From: DAIDAN01 sp049303335 | GTDB lineage: Archaea; Aenigmatarchaeota; Aenigmatarchaeia; Aenigmatarchaeales; DAIDAN01 | Direction of reading: 5' to 3' | DNA length: 50,776 nucleotides | Assembly (NCBI GenBank): GCA_049303335.1 | Contig: JBAQNA010000003.1 | Span: 1 to 50,776 of the forward strand | Shown here: positions 23,364-30,787 of the stretch, piece after piece | How positions within the stretch are numbered: position 1 is the stretch's first letter | Layout: each line of letters begins with the position of its first letter | Position numbers and translations under genes: made by a program | Notes under the pieces: generated by a model | Told to the model about the DNA's origin: nothing | What the model saw: only the letters and a program-made list of their open reading frames with translations | Database searches by the model: none

Positions 23364-24260
23364 TTGAAGAAAGACGATGCGAAAAACAGCGGAAAGAAAA
23401 CGCTGAATTCGGCGTTCCTTTTAATTCTCGTTGTGGCCGTCGTCGCGGTCAGCGGCTGCATCGCGAATTTCCCTTTTGCGCAGCAGGCAAGTCTGGTTAA
23501 TCCGACAGTTACCGTGGAAACGCAGGACCTTGTGCTGAAGGCGGAGGCCGTGCCGCTCGAGGTCAGGAGCGGAAAAAGGCTTGACCTGTTTTTCGAGATA
23601 GACGCGCTAAAAGACTTGAAAGGCCTTTCTTTTGCGGTGACGGACGCGTGCCTTTTTTCCGGAGAACTGGGCGGCTTTGACAGCCAGGAATTAAAGGAGG
23701 AAAGGTCGAAGGATTTCAAGCTGTCGTTGACGGCGGGCAGCGTGGATTTTGACACTGACTGCCAGATAAGGTTCATGTCATCGTATTCCGCGGAACTTAT
23801 GGCAACGCAGGACATAATAGTCCTCGACGAGTCCGAATTCCTGGACGAGCAGAGAAACGGGAAAATAAGCGAAAGGCAGGCAAATTTCGTTTCCACCGAC
23901 AACCCGCTTCGGATAACATTTTCATTCTCGAGCCAGCAGCCGTTCGAGGACAAGACCGACGAGTTCATGTATATTGAGTATTCTAACACCGGCTCCGGAA
24001 ATCTGGAAAAACTTTCAAAAGGTTCTGTCCAATTCACGGCGCCGAACAACGTCAAGATATCCTGCGACGATTACACTGCTGAAGGAAGCAAGTTCACGCT
24101 TGACAGGGACCTGGTTTTCACAGGCGGACGCGCGAAAAAATCCGCATGCAAGATGACAACCGGCGCGCAGCAGCCCGTTGATTTCAAAAATATTCAGCTA
24201 ACCGCTAACTATTTATATACGGTAGACAATTTTATTAATGTGAAAATAAAGCGGAAATAA
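23364..24260 (+). CDS. Secreted lipoprotein, member 3 of the paralogous set
   Basis: About 298 residues. The signal AFLLILVVAVVAVSGC ends in a lipobox Cys. The exported part has two Ig-like segments; NPLRITFSFSSQQPFEDKTD and YIEYSNTGSGNLEK correspond to the GPIKV...QP...NKGSGKI segment of members 1 and 2. TTG 23364 is taken as start with GGTG seven bases upstream, as in member 2. It begins 13 bp after the DUF5615 stop, so toxin module and lipoprotein could be co-transcribed. Confidence 0.78.
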   Translation: MKKDDAKNSGKKTLNSAFLLILVVAVVAVSGCIANFPFAQQASLVNPTVTVETQDLVLKAEAVPLEVRSGKRLDLFFEIDALKDLKGLSFAVTDACLFSGELGGFDSQELKEERSKDFKLSLTAGSVDFDTDCQIRFMSSYSAELMATQDIIVLDESEFLDEQRNGKISERQANFVSTDNPLRITFSFSSQQPFEDKTDEFMYIEYSNTGSGNLEKLSKGSVQFTAPNNVKISCDDYTAEGSKFTLDRDLVFTGGRAKKSACKMTTGAQQPVDFKNIQLTANYLYTVDNFINVKIKRK

Positions 24261-24320
24261 CATTTGTCGCCAAAAAGGCGTACCGCTGAAAAACGTTTTA
24301 TTAAAAACGGGTGTTTTTTG

Positions 24321-25670
24321 ATGCACAAAAAATCAGGTCTGAAAAATAATAATTCTCGCAATATTCTTTTGCTCCTGCTTGTCGTGGGGGTTGTAGCGGT
24401 TTCCGGCTGCATAAGCGGAGGCTCTTCGAACGCCGCGGGAGGAAACGGCATATCTGTAACGGACTTTGCATCTTCGATCTCCGAGGCAACGGACTGCGAC
24501 AAGTCCGTCAGGCTAAATCTTGATATCGAGAACAGGGGAGGAAAATCCGTTCCCATTGGCGAAACTTTGGCCTGTCTTAGCGGGAAGAATTTCCCGGGAA
24601 GCACTTCCGAGCAGATGTGGGCGATCGATTCAACCACTTCGATTTGCCAGTCTTTGAAGAAGAAGCTTGATGCCCCGGACACCGTGAAAAATATTCCCGG
24701 AGGAACCGCGAGCTTCAAGTGGACAGTCAATTCTCCGTATGTGCCATTCCCGCTAACGCGAACCGACGGCTTCTCGGGAAGGGTTTTCTACAAATACGCG
24801 AGCAGGACGTCCGCAACGGTTTTCGTGATTTCGGAGGACGAGCTTGCGGTTTCGAAGCAGACGGGCAAATCCATGCCTTCCGCTCCAGAGATAGACAAAA
24901 CAGCGTCTCCTGTTGACATATCCATTGATGTTGCCCAGCCTGTAGTAGGAAACAGCGGCGACACCTTCACATTGAAAGTCACGCTGTCAAACGTCGGAGG
25001 AGGCACAGTATTCGACTCAGGTGTTGTAAACTTTGGCGGAGATTCGTCTTCGGTGCCTTCCATACCGGAAGACAAGCTGAACCTGATAACCATAAAGGTT
25101 GACACAAGCCTCGGCGCGGGCGGGGACACCGAATCAGGATTCTGCAACGCTGACTTGAAGAATGTTGAATTGAGAAAAGGCTCGACCGTAACGATACCGT
25201 GCGACATAAAGATAAACACGCCCATAACAAACTTGAAGTCATTCCCGATTCTTCTGACTGCAAGCTACGGATATTTTGTTGACAGCAGCGAAGCCCCGAT
25301 GGCGGTCAGCGGCAAGAAAGACAAGATGGCAACTTCCTGCACCAAGGGGACATCAAGCGGCAGCATTTTTGATTTCGGTTTGTCTGCCACAACAGCCACT
25401 CTTGCTACGGGCGCAACGTCTGCAACTTCAACCATTACGGCTACGCTAAATTCAGGCACAGCACAGTCCGTGGCATTAACGTGCGCTTCCGGCTTGCCTG
25501 CAGGTGCTACGTGCGGTCCGGTTTCCGTAACTCCGACAACAACCGGCGCGACTGCAACGCTTACGATTACAAACACATCAAAAATTTCTACGGGAACATA
25601 CCCGATAACTGTTTCCGGAACCGGCGGAAGCGCAACAAAGACAACCAGTTTTAACTACATTATTCCTTAA
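24321..25670 (+). CDS. Secreted lipoprotein, member 4, with Ig-like Thr/Ala-rich end
   Basis: About 449 residues. The signal NILLLLLVVGVVAVSGC is a lipobox. SPVDISIDVAQPVVGNSGDT with VTLSNVGGGTV matches the shared domain of the set. The last ~95 residues are Thr/Ala/Ser-rich (TTATLATGATSATSTITATL) with LTCASGLPAGATCGPVSV, a pattern of bacterial-type Ig repeats that is likely glycosylated or extended. ATG 24321 has GGGTG upstream; the longer reading from 24264 is unlikely. Confidence 0.78.
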   Translation: MHKKSGLKNNNSRNILLLLLVVGVVAVSGCISGGSSNAAGGNGISVTDFASSISEATDCDKSVRLNLDIENRGGKSVPIGETLACLSGKNFPGSTSEQMWAIDSTTSICQSLKKKLDAPDTVKNIPGGTASFKWTVNSPYVPFPLTRTDGFSGRVFYKYASRTSATVFVISEDELAVSKQTGKSMPSAPEIDKTASPVDISIDVAQPVVGNSGDTFTLKVTLSNVGGGTVFDSGVVNFGGDSSSVPSIPEDKLNLITIKVDTSLGAGGDTESGFCNADLKNVELRKGSTVTIPCDIKINTPITNLKSFPILLTASYGYFVDSSEAPMAVSGKKDKMATSCTKGTSSGSIFDFGLSATTATLATGATSATSTITATLNSGTAQSVALTCASGLPAGATCGPVSVTPTTTGATATLTITNTSKISTGTYPITVSGTGGSATKTTSFNYIIP

Positions 25671-25821
25671 GTTTTGAGCGCGCGATATTGCCGGAGATGC
25701 AATGCGAACAGATATTGTATTTCGTAACAACGGCTTGATAAACGGCAGGTCTCGAATAGAAAAATTTCTTAATAACTGGCAGCACAATTGAGTTAAATAT
25801 TACGAGAACGCTCATGGTATT

Positions 25822-27081
25822 CTATCGTTTTCCGAAATCTCCGAGGCTTTTCTGCTCCGCTCTTTGCGACTGCTCATAATACTTTGTCTCGACTTTCTTT
25901 CCGGGAGGAACGGGAATTCCGTAGACGCCCGCGCCGCCCGGCACGTAGGAGAACTTTCCTTCCCTGAAAGCCTTGACAAGCTCCGCTGTTTTCCTGTCAA
26001 CTTCTGCCAGCTTCTCGATAGGCGCGTCGACAAGCGCGGTTATCTCGTTTCCGAATTTGCTGGCAAAAAGTTTCCACTGCTCCTGCACCTTCAAAGACCA
26101 AGACTGTTTTATTCCGAGCGCAACGGCGATTATTTCCGAGAGCGGGATTATGTGGACCGTTTTCGCCCTGTGCTCCGGGTGCAAGGTTTCTGCGCCGTGG
26201 GACAATTCATAAATCCTGAAGTCAACGCCTTTTTTTATCGTCTTCTTGCAGACCGGGCAGCGCCATTTCAGCTGCATTGCCTCCTCGGGCTTGAAAAAAA
26301 GCAGGCATCCTGTGCAGCGGGTCTTGTGGTATTTTCCCTCCCGAGGGTCGAACTTGATGTTTAAGATAGGTTTTCTTCCGTCTTCGCGCTTGATTGCCTT
26401 TTCCAATTCCTCAAAAGAAATATCCTTCATCTGGAATCTTGTGAATTCCCTTCCCAACTTGTTCGGCCAAGGCGAGTGGCAATCGCTGTTGCTCAGGAAA
26501 GTCAGCCTGTGCAATTCCTCAATCCTGTCTGCCATGTCGGTGTCCGCGGAAAGTCCGAGCTCTCCAAAATAAATTTTATCCCAATATTTTCCGTAACAGT
26601 CCTTGTAGGAATTGTATTTTGAATAAATTCCGAAGTAAGGTGTGAACATATGCGAAGGGCCGAGAAGGCACCCCGCTTCCAGGCAGATTTCAGCTATCTC
26701 CTCGCCGTTGAGCCATATCTTCGGGCGGCCGTCGGAGTCAAGGTTCTTGCAGGATTTTTTCATCCTCTCGCGTACCTCGTAAACCTTGCTCAGGCTCGGG
26801 AACAATATTATATGATGGACTCGGTTGTTGTCTTCAATCTCCGTCTGCAAGACGAATTTCGTGCCGTTCGCGTGCTCGAACATCGAGTCGTTTATCTGCT
26901 TCAGCTGCTCCTTCAAAAGGCTTATCCATCTCTCGTTAAGAATGTCACCCGTTCCAACAAGGTGTAAACCTTTCAGCGGCGCCTGCTCCCCGATTTTTCT
27001 CGGCACCATCTCGCTGCTCACAGCCGCGGAATAAAGCCCGTGCAAATGCAAATCCGCATTAACTTCGATAAAGTCGGACAT
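25822..27081 (-). CDS. EndoQ-type PHP-family endonuclease
   Basis: A 419-residue protein of the TIGR00375 type, which includes EndoQ of Thermococcales, an endonuclease that nicks 5' of deaminated bases (hypoxanthine, uracil). The PHP motif ADLHLHGLYS begins at residue 9; further metal ligands are in EIEDN, GPSHMF and SNSDCHSPW. A zinc ribbon follows (CTGCLLFF and CPVCKKT). The length agrees with EndoQ (about 420). ATG 27081 is preferred over TTG 27090. It is convergent with the lipoprotein array; the 150 bp between them hold nothing I can name. Confidence 0.85.
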   Translation of the reverse strand: MSDFIEVNADLHLHGLYSAAVSSEMVPRKIGEQAPLKGLHLVGTGDILNERWISLLKEQLKQINDSMFEHANGTKFVLQTEIEDNNRVHHIILFPSLSKVYEVRERMKKSCKNLDSDGRPKIWLNGEEIAEICLEAGCLLGPSHMFTPYFGIYSKYNSYKDCYGKYWDKIYFGELGLSADTDMADRIEELHRLTFLSNSDCHSPWPNKLGREFTRFQMKDISFEELEKAIKREDGRKPILNIKFDPREGKYHKTRCTGCLLFFKPEEAMQLKWRCPVCKKTIKKGVDFRIYELSHGAETLHPEHRAKTVHIIPLSEIIAVALGIKQSWSLKVQEQWKLFASKFGNEITALVDAPIEKLAEVDRKTAELVKAFREGKFSYVPGGAGVYGIPVPPGKKVETKYYEQSQRAEQKSLGDFGKR

Positions 27082-27099
27082 AGAAATCAATTCTGAACT

Positions 27100-27585
27100 T
27101 TATTTTTTAATAACATACCAATAAATAGCAGAAACGGTGATAACCAGTAAAACTAAATATATAGTGCCTAAAGAAAGCCAAACAGATGATAATGGAGAGG
27201 TAACATACAAAGTTTTTACATATTCAACAAAAAACCCTCCAGATATTCCACCCATTACTCCGCCAAAAAGACCTAACATATAAAGAACAAAAGTAACTCT
27301 GTCTTTTTTATTTTTCAGAGGTTTTCTTTTTGGTTTCTTCTTAAGAAATGGATATTCTATAATAAAATCAAAAATAAAATAAAATGCAATGAAGAAAAAA
27401 GTTGCTAGTAATGGCCCTTTCATAATCACAAAGTTGAAAAATGAAATTATATCAGTTTGCGGGATAAGTATCAGAAGAGCTAAATAAGCAGAAAATACAC
27501 CAACCCAAGCCGTTTTAAACAGATTTTTAATTTCATTTTTAAAATCTGTCTTTTTCCCCCACAATCTAATTCTATCTAAACACAT
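27100..27585 (-). CDS. Small membrane protein of unknown function
   Basis: A 161-residue protein with four hydrophobic helices: AWVGVFSAYLALLILI, LLATFFFIAFYFIFDFI, LYMLGLFGGVMGGISGGFFV and IYLVLLVITVSAIYW, with a basic loop KKKPKRKPLKNKKDR between the second and third. It is AT-rich. No family is recognised. It lies 18 bp downstream of nothing obvious on its strand and is followed by EndoQ. Confidence 0.6.
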   Translation of the reverse strand: MCLDRIRLWGKKTDFKNEIKNLFKTAWVGVFSAYLALLILIPQTDIISFFNFVIMKGPLLATFFFIAFYFIFDFIIEYPFLKKKPKRKPLKNKKDRVTFVLYMLGLFGGVMGGISGGFFVEYVKTLYVTSPLSSVWLSLGTIYLVLLVITVSAIYWYVIKK

Positions 27586-27636
27586 AATAATCTAAATTTT
27601 ATTCCTTCTTACTGTTTAAATACTGTTGTAGAAAAT

Positions 27637-27740
27637 TGGTGGACTGGCCGAGATTCGAACTCGGAACTTGTGGAATCCGCAAAATGATGCGAACTTCTCC
27701 ACCATGCCAAGGTGGCGATCTTCCGTTGATCTACCAGCCC
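27637..27740 (-). tRNA. tRNA-Ala(GGC) with a variable-loop intron
   Basis: Minus strand. Acceptor GGGCTGG/CCAGTCC includes the G3-U70 wobble pair that marks tRNA-Ala. Discriminator A and an encoded CCA (27637-27639) follow. Anticodon stem CCACC/GGTGG with loop TTGGCAT gives GGC. T arm CCGAG-TTCGAAT-CTCGG. Between the anticodon stem and the T stem there are 34 bases instead of the usual 5, so an intron of about 29 nt (within 27665-27698) must lie near 43/44 to 45/46. GTGGA pairs with TCCAC and CGCA with TGCG within it, which gives the bulge-helix-bulge-like fold. Confidence 0.88.
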
Positions 27741-27787
27741 ATGATTTCAAATCAAATATTAGTTTTCCTGCAAAGAATATAAAAGGA

Positions 27788-27901
27788 TGGTGGGCCGAGC
27801 AAGATTTGAACTTGCGGTATCCACCTCTCGTTGGCGGACTCGAAAAAAATTCCAGTCCGCCTTGTAAGGGTGGCGTCATAACCGGACTAGACCACCGGCC
27901 C
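27788..27901 (-). tRNA. tRNA-Val(UAC) with a canonical intron
   Basis: Minus strand. Acceptor GGGCCGG/TCGGCCC, A, and encoded CCA (27788-27790). T arm GCAAG-TTCAAAT-CTTGC, variable loop ATACC. Anticodon stem CCACC/GGTGG with loop CTTACA-A gives UAC. The inferred intron is 27827-27862 (36 nt) at 37/38, with a perfect 8-bp hairpin GGCGGACT/AGTCCGCC. It is the one of the three tRNAs in this cluster with the classical position. Confidence 0.9.
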
Positions 27902-27913
27902 GTTTTAATAGTT

Positions 27914-28231
27914 TTACAGTTTCAGCTTCAATTTTTCCTCCTCCTGTCTTATGATTTCCTGCCACTTGTTCGCGACGGGAATATTGTTTTTTTTCGCGTG
28001 CTCCAAATCCTCCTTCATTTCCTGCGAAGTGTGCGAAGTGAGCAGCCAGACTTCCTCGCATTTTTCCATCAGATTCAGCCTGCACATGTCCGCGTATTTC
28101 TTCCCGAACTTCCGCTCAAAGCCGGAAAAGACAAGATGCGGGACAAGCGGAAGCGTGTCAAGCCCCATAACCCTTGACAGAGTTTCCATCGCCTCGAAAT
28201 TTTGCGGGCAGCAGACATAGACAACCTTCAT
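27914..28231 (-). CDS. DUF4406/nucleoside 2-deoxyribosyltransferase-like protein
   Basis: A 105-residue protein. MKVVYVCCPQ at the start, PLVPHLVFSG in the middle, MEKCEEVWLL, SQEMKEDLEHAKKNNIPV near the end follow the pattern of DUF4406 and small nucleoside 2-deoxyribosyltransferase-like folds (VYVCSP, PHL, CDEVWV, S-GM--EI--A---GIPV). A true transferase function is not shown. It is set between tRNA-Val and tRNA-Ser genes on the same strand. Confidence 0.75.
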   Translation of the reverse strand: MKVVYVCCPQNFEAMETLSRVMGLDTLPLVPHLVFSGFERKFGKKYADMCRLNLMEKCEEVWLLTSHTSQEMKEDLEHAKKNNIPVANKWQEIIRQEEEKLKLKL

Positions 28232-28250
28232 GAAACCACTTTGAAATTAT

Positions 28251-28462
28251 TGGCGCTGAGGATGGGATTTTCTCCCATGCGCGAAAAGCTTCGCTTTTCG
28301 GCACGCCGCAAACTTCGTTTGCGTGCATATTCGAATTCGTGGACCTTTTTCTTATTCTTTCTTTTTCGCAGGCGTTTTTCTTTTGAAAAGAAAAAGGCCT
28401 CCCACGATCCCTTGCGGGAACTAGCTTAGCAGGCTAGCGCCGTACCGCTTGGCTACCTCAGC
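28251..28462 (-). tRNA. tRNA-Ser(GCU) split by two T-arm introns
   Basis: Minus strand, 212 nt. Acceptor GCTGAGG/CCTCAGC, G, and encoded CCA (28251-28253). Anticodon stem CTAGC/GCTAG with loop CTGCTAA gives GCU. A class II variable arm CCC-GCAA-GGG is present. The T stem 5' strand GTGGG (28401-28405), loop TTCGAAT (28329-28335) and 3' strand CCCAT (28262-28266) are separated by 65 nt (28336-28400) and 62 nt (28267-28328). Removing both gives a normal T arm. Intron 1 folds as CGTGG/CCACG plus CCTTTTTC/GAAAAAGG; intron 2 carries two hairpins. An uninterrupted alternative, ATGGG-AGAAAAT-CCCAT, would lack the invariant TTC loop and leave intron 1 unexplained. Confidence 0.8.
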
Positions 28463-28481
28463 ATAAGCTTTTTCGGTGAAG

Positions 28482-28590
28482 GCGAGCAATAATTAATATT
28501 ATCGCTGCTTCGCAGACCAATAATGCTATTGCTCGCACGCACAAAAACCTTTGGTTTTTGGCGTAGCCGAAAAGCGAAGCTTTTCGTGCA
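28482..28590. repeat. Cluster of hairpins between tRNA-Ser and the PRC-barrel gene
   Basis: GCGAGCAATA (28482-28491) pairs with TATTGCTCGC (28527-28536), with a small CTGC-TTC-GCAG hairpin inside. Then come AAAAACC-TTT-GGTTTTT (28543-28559) and CGAAAAGCGAAGCTTTTCG (28568-28586). The last 19-mer is identical, inverted, to 28282-28300 inside intron 2 of tRNA-Ser. The remainder of the gene-free stretch 28463-28765 is AT-rich leader for the PRC-barrel gene. Confidence 0.6.
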
Positions 28591-28765
28591 AAATGAAAAA
28601 AGCTTAATCAAAAATCATTATCTATTTCGGTTGAAACCTATTTAATGCTTTAAATTCCTGCGAAAAGTTGCCACTTGAAAGCAGCCGCTTAACTTTATAT
28701 ACATATTTGCTCATAGAATAAAGAAAGCTGATAATCAAAATAAACTTTTGTCAAAAGGTGATTTT

Positions 28766-29074
28766 ATGGGAGTAACAGTCAAGGATCTTTCTGAAATGTT
28801 CGGCAAGGACGTGTTCACGAACAAGGGCGCGTACTGCGGCAAGATTATAGATATGGATATAAACCTTGCAAAGTTCCGCGTTCGCTCGCTCGTTATCGAG
28901 TCCGCGAAAGGCTCGTTCCTCGCAAATATGGTAGGGGGAAAGAAAGGAGTTGTCGTGCCGTACCAGTATGTTGACAGCGTAGGCGACGTTGTGATAATAA
29001 AGCACTTCTCAACGCCAAACATGCCGGAGGAAATGCCGGAGGCTCAGTCAACGGCGCCGGCAAGCATGTTCTAG
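28766..29074 (+). CDS. PRC-barrel domain protein
   Basis: A 102-residue PRC-barrel protein: MGVTVKDLSEMFGKDVFTNK, then YCGKIIDMDINLAKFRVRSL and YQYVDSVGDVVII. The fold is found in RNA-processing and photosynthetic reaction-centre proteins; small archaeal ones are of unknown role. AAAGGTGATTTT before ATG 28766 decides the start over the upstream TTG. The C-terminal tail is Pro/Glu/Ala-rich. It converges on the ferredoxin-like gene. Confidence 0.85.
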   Translation: MGVTVKDLSEMFGKDVFTNKGAYCGKIIDMDINLAKFRVRSLVIESAKGSFLANMVGGKKGVVVPYQYVDSVGDVVIIKHFSTPNMPEEMPEAQSTAPASMF

Positions 29075-29078
29075 AAAA

Positions 29079-29690
29079 TTATCCGACAAGATTTTTTATT
29101 TTTTCCTTTAATTCTTTTTCTTGGCTGGTTTTGTAAATTCCTTCTACAGCCCCTATTTTCTTTCCATTCTTGAAGATTGCAATGGATGGAAGAACTTTTA
29201 TCCCATATTTTCCCGCTATTTCTTTGTTCTCGTTCGCGTCCATTTTCCTGAAAATTATTCCGCATTGCTCAGGCTTGAGCCTTTTGTAAGGAATCGAAAA
29301 CAAAAGGCATTGCACGGAATTGTTATTCCAAAACTCCACAAACACGGTTTTATCAGAATTTATAACTTCTTTTTCAAAGTTATTTTTATTGATAACTATG
29401 GATGGGTCTATTGTTTTCGCGCCATATCTTTCTATAAAAAGCTCTTCCTGCGTCATTGGATTTTTCCTTATAATTTCTTTTATTTTTTTCATTTCTTCTT
29501 CTGTCTTTCCCATCATTATTGCCCCGACAGGACACGATTTCACGCAAATACCGCAGCTTATACACTTCTTGTTGTCAACTTCAGGTTTTTCTGCTTTTTC
29601 ATTGAAGATTATTGCCTTCTTCGGGCATGCTTCTATCCCGCTGCACTCCGGCGCCAAGTCGCATATTTTGTAATTAAAAATAACAGGCAT
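29079..29690 (-). CDS. Ferredoxin fused to a thioredoxin-fold domain lacking CxxC
   Basis: A 203-residue fusion. Residues 1-65 form a two-cluster ferredoxin-like domain: CDLAPECSGIEACPKKAI (C-x5-C-x5-CP) and CISCGICVKSCPVGAI (classic C-x2-C-x2-C-x3-CP). After a helical linker the C-terminal ~110 residues are thioredoxin-like (TVFVEFWNNNSVQCLLFS, YGIKVLPSIAIFKNGKKIG with cis-Pro), but the active site is WNNNSVQC, so only one Cys of CxxC is left. ATG 29690 follows GGTGAGATA, which overlaps the stop of the arginase-family gene upstream. An electron-transfer or Fe-S sensing role is inferred. Confidence 0.85.
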   Translation of the reverse strand: MPVIFNYKICDLAPECSGIEACPKKAIIFNEKAEKPEVDNKKCISCGICVKSCPVGAIMMGKTEEEMKKIKEIIRKNPMTQEELFIERYGAKTIDPSIVINKNNFEKEVINSDKTVFVEFWNNNSVQCLLFSIPYKRLKPEQCGIIFRKMDANENKEIAGKYGIKVLPSIAIFKNGKKIGAVEGIYKTSQEKELKEKIKNLVG

Positions 29691-29694
29691 TATC

Positions 29695-30450
29695 TCACCT
29701 ATTTTTCGCCTTAACAATCTCCGCCATAGTCTCATAAATCATCTTTCCCGCAATCATCGCATAAATCTCGTCAAGCTCCTTTACGCCAAGCGGCGTGAAT
29801 TCCACGAAGTCTACAGCTACGAGCTTCGGCGCAAGAATTTTTACAGCTTCCATAACTTCATTGAATTTTAATCCGTCAGGTTCCGGGTTCCCGACTGCCG
29901 GAAGTATTGACGGGTCAAGAATGTCAAAATCTATTGAAAGATAAATCGGGGCAGGAATTTTTTTCAGCTCTGAAACGTTTTTTACGATATTTACTTTTGA
30001 CTTCTTCAGAAAATCGTTCTCATCTTTCGAACGGCAGCGAACCCCGTAAAGATAAACGTTCTTTTCTCCGATTTCTTTTGCGATATTTCTCGCAACGCCG
30101 TCGTGCCCTTCGGAGTTCTCGCAGTCCGGATGCGCGTCAAAACTCACGAATGATTTTATCCGAGGCAGCGCTTTTACGCCAGCCAGGCTGATTGTATGTT
30201 CCCCGCCGAGAATTATCGGAAAGTTTTCTGAATTCTTTAGCTTTGTTATTGTTTCCTTGATCATGATGTCTATATTTTTTGACTTGATGTTTCCCAAGTC
30301 GTTCATGAAAGCCTTTTCAGACAAGTCAATTCCGGAAACAAAAGTCTCAAGCTTCGGAAAAACATTTCTAATCAATAGCGGAGCTTTCGCAGCGCCTTTC
30401 CTGCACGTCTGCGTCCTGTCAAAGCATATCCCAAACAAATCAAAGTTCAT
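29695..30450 (-). CDS. Arginase/agmatinase family ureohydrolase
   Basis: A 251-residue ureohydrolase-fold protein. Manganese-ligand motifs are visible: GGEHTISLAG, SFDAHPDCE (DAHxD) and LSIDFDILDPS (SxDxDxxDP). These enzymes release urea from agmatine, arginine or similar guanidino compounds. The equivalent of the agmatinase H-G loop is GHDGVARNIA, so the substrate is uncertain. It is the first gene of a likely two-gene operon with the ferredoxin-thioredoxin protein, whose ribosome site overlaps this stop codon. Confidence 0.88.
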   Translation of the reverse strand: MNFDLFGICFDRTQTCRKGAAKAPLLIRNVFPKLETFVSGIDLSEKAFMNDLGNIKSKNIDIMIKETITKLKNSENFPIILGGEHTISLAGVKALPRIKSFVSFDAHPDCENSEGHDGVARNIAKEIGEKNVYLYGVRCRSKDENDFLKKSKVNIVKNVSELKKIPAPIYLSIDFDILDPSILPAVGNPEPDGLKFNEVMEAVKILAPKLVAVDFVEFTPLGVKELDEIYAMIAGKMIYETMAEIVKAKNR

Positions 30451-30470
30451 TCTAAAACCTCATTGAAAAG

Positions 30471-30725
30471 CTACTTGTATTTCAGCTTTAAGAAAAGCGT
30501 TGATATTGTCAGGCTGAGCGTGATTATGTTTGCGAATATCAGGGGCATGTCATTTATCAGCAAGCCGTATGAGAGCCACAAACCCCCGCCGGTTACCATG
30601 GTCAGGTACATCAGCAGCGATATGTCTTCCGTCTTCTTGGTTCTCCAGCTCCTCACAACCTGCGGAAGAAACGCCACGGTGGTCGCCGCCGCGGCAAGCA
30701 TTCCGATTAAAGTTATCCAAATCAT
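30471..30725 (-). CDS. SemiSWEET-like PQ-loop transporter
   Basis: An 84-residue protein with three hydrophobic helices and a PQ motif: TTVAFLPQVVRSWRTKKTED in helix 1/loop, GGLWLSYGLL in helix 2, NIITLSLTISTLFLKLKYK in helix 3. SemiSWEETs work as dimers that pass sugars across the membrane. ATG 30725 lies about 30 nt after a TTTTTAAG box on the same strand (30749-30756), so the gene is probably leaderless. It is divergent from the NTPase gene. Confidence 0.88.
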   Translation of the reverse strand: MIWITLIGMLAAAATTVAFLPQVVRSWRTKKTEDISLLMYLTMVTGGGLWLSYGLLINDMPLIFANIITLSLTISTLFLKLKYK

Positions 30726-30787
30726 AATACAGTTTTGAACCAAAGACTTAAAAAGATAAGAGATTCAATCTGTTTGTGAGTGATAAT

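Noticed and set aside
27665..27698. Long variable arm of a class II tRNA
   Set aside because: The anticodon GGC and the G3-U70 pair identify tRNA-Ala, a class I tRNA; the insert folds as an intron.
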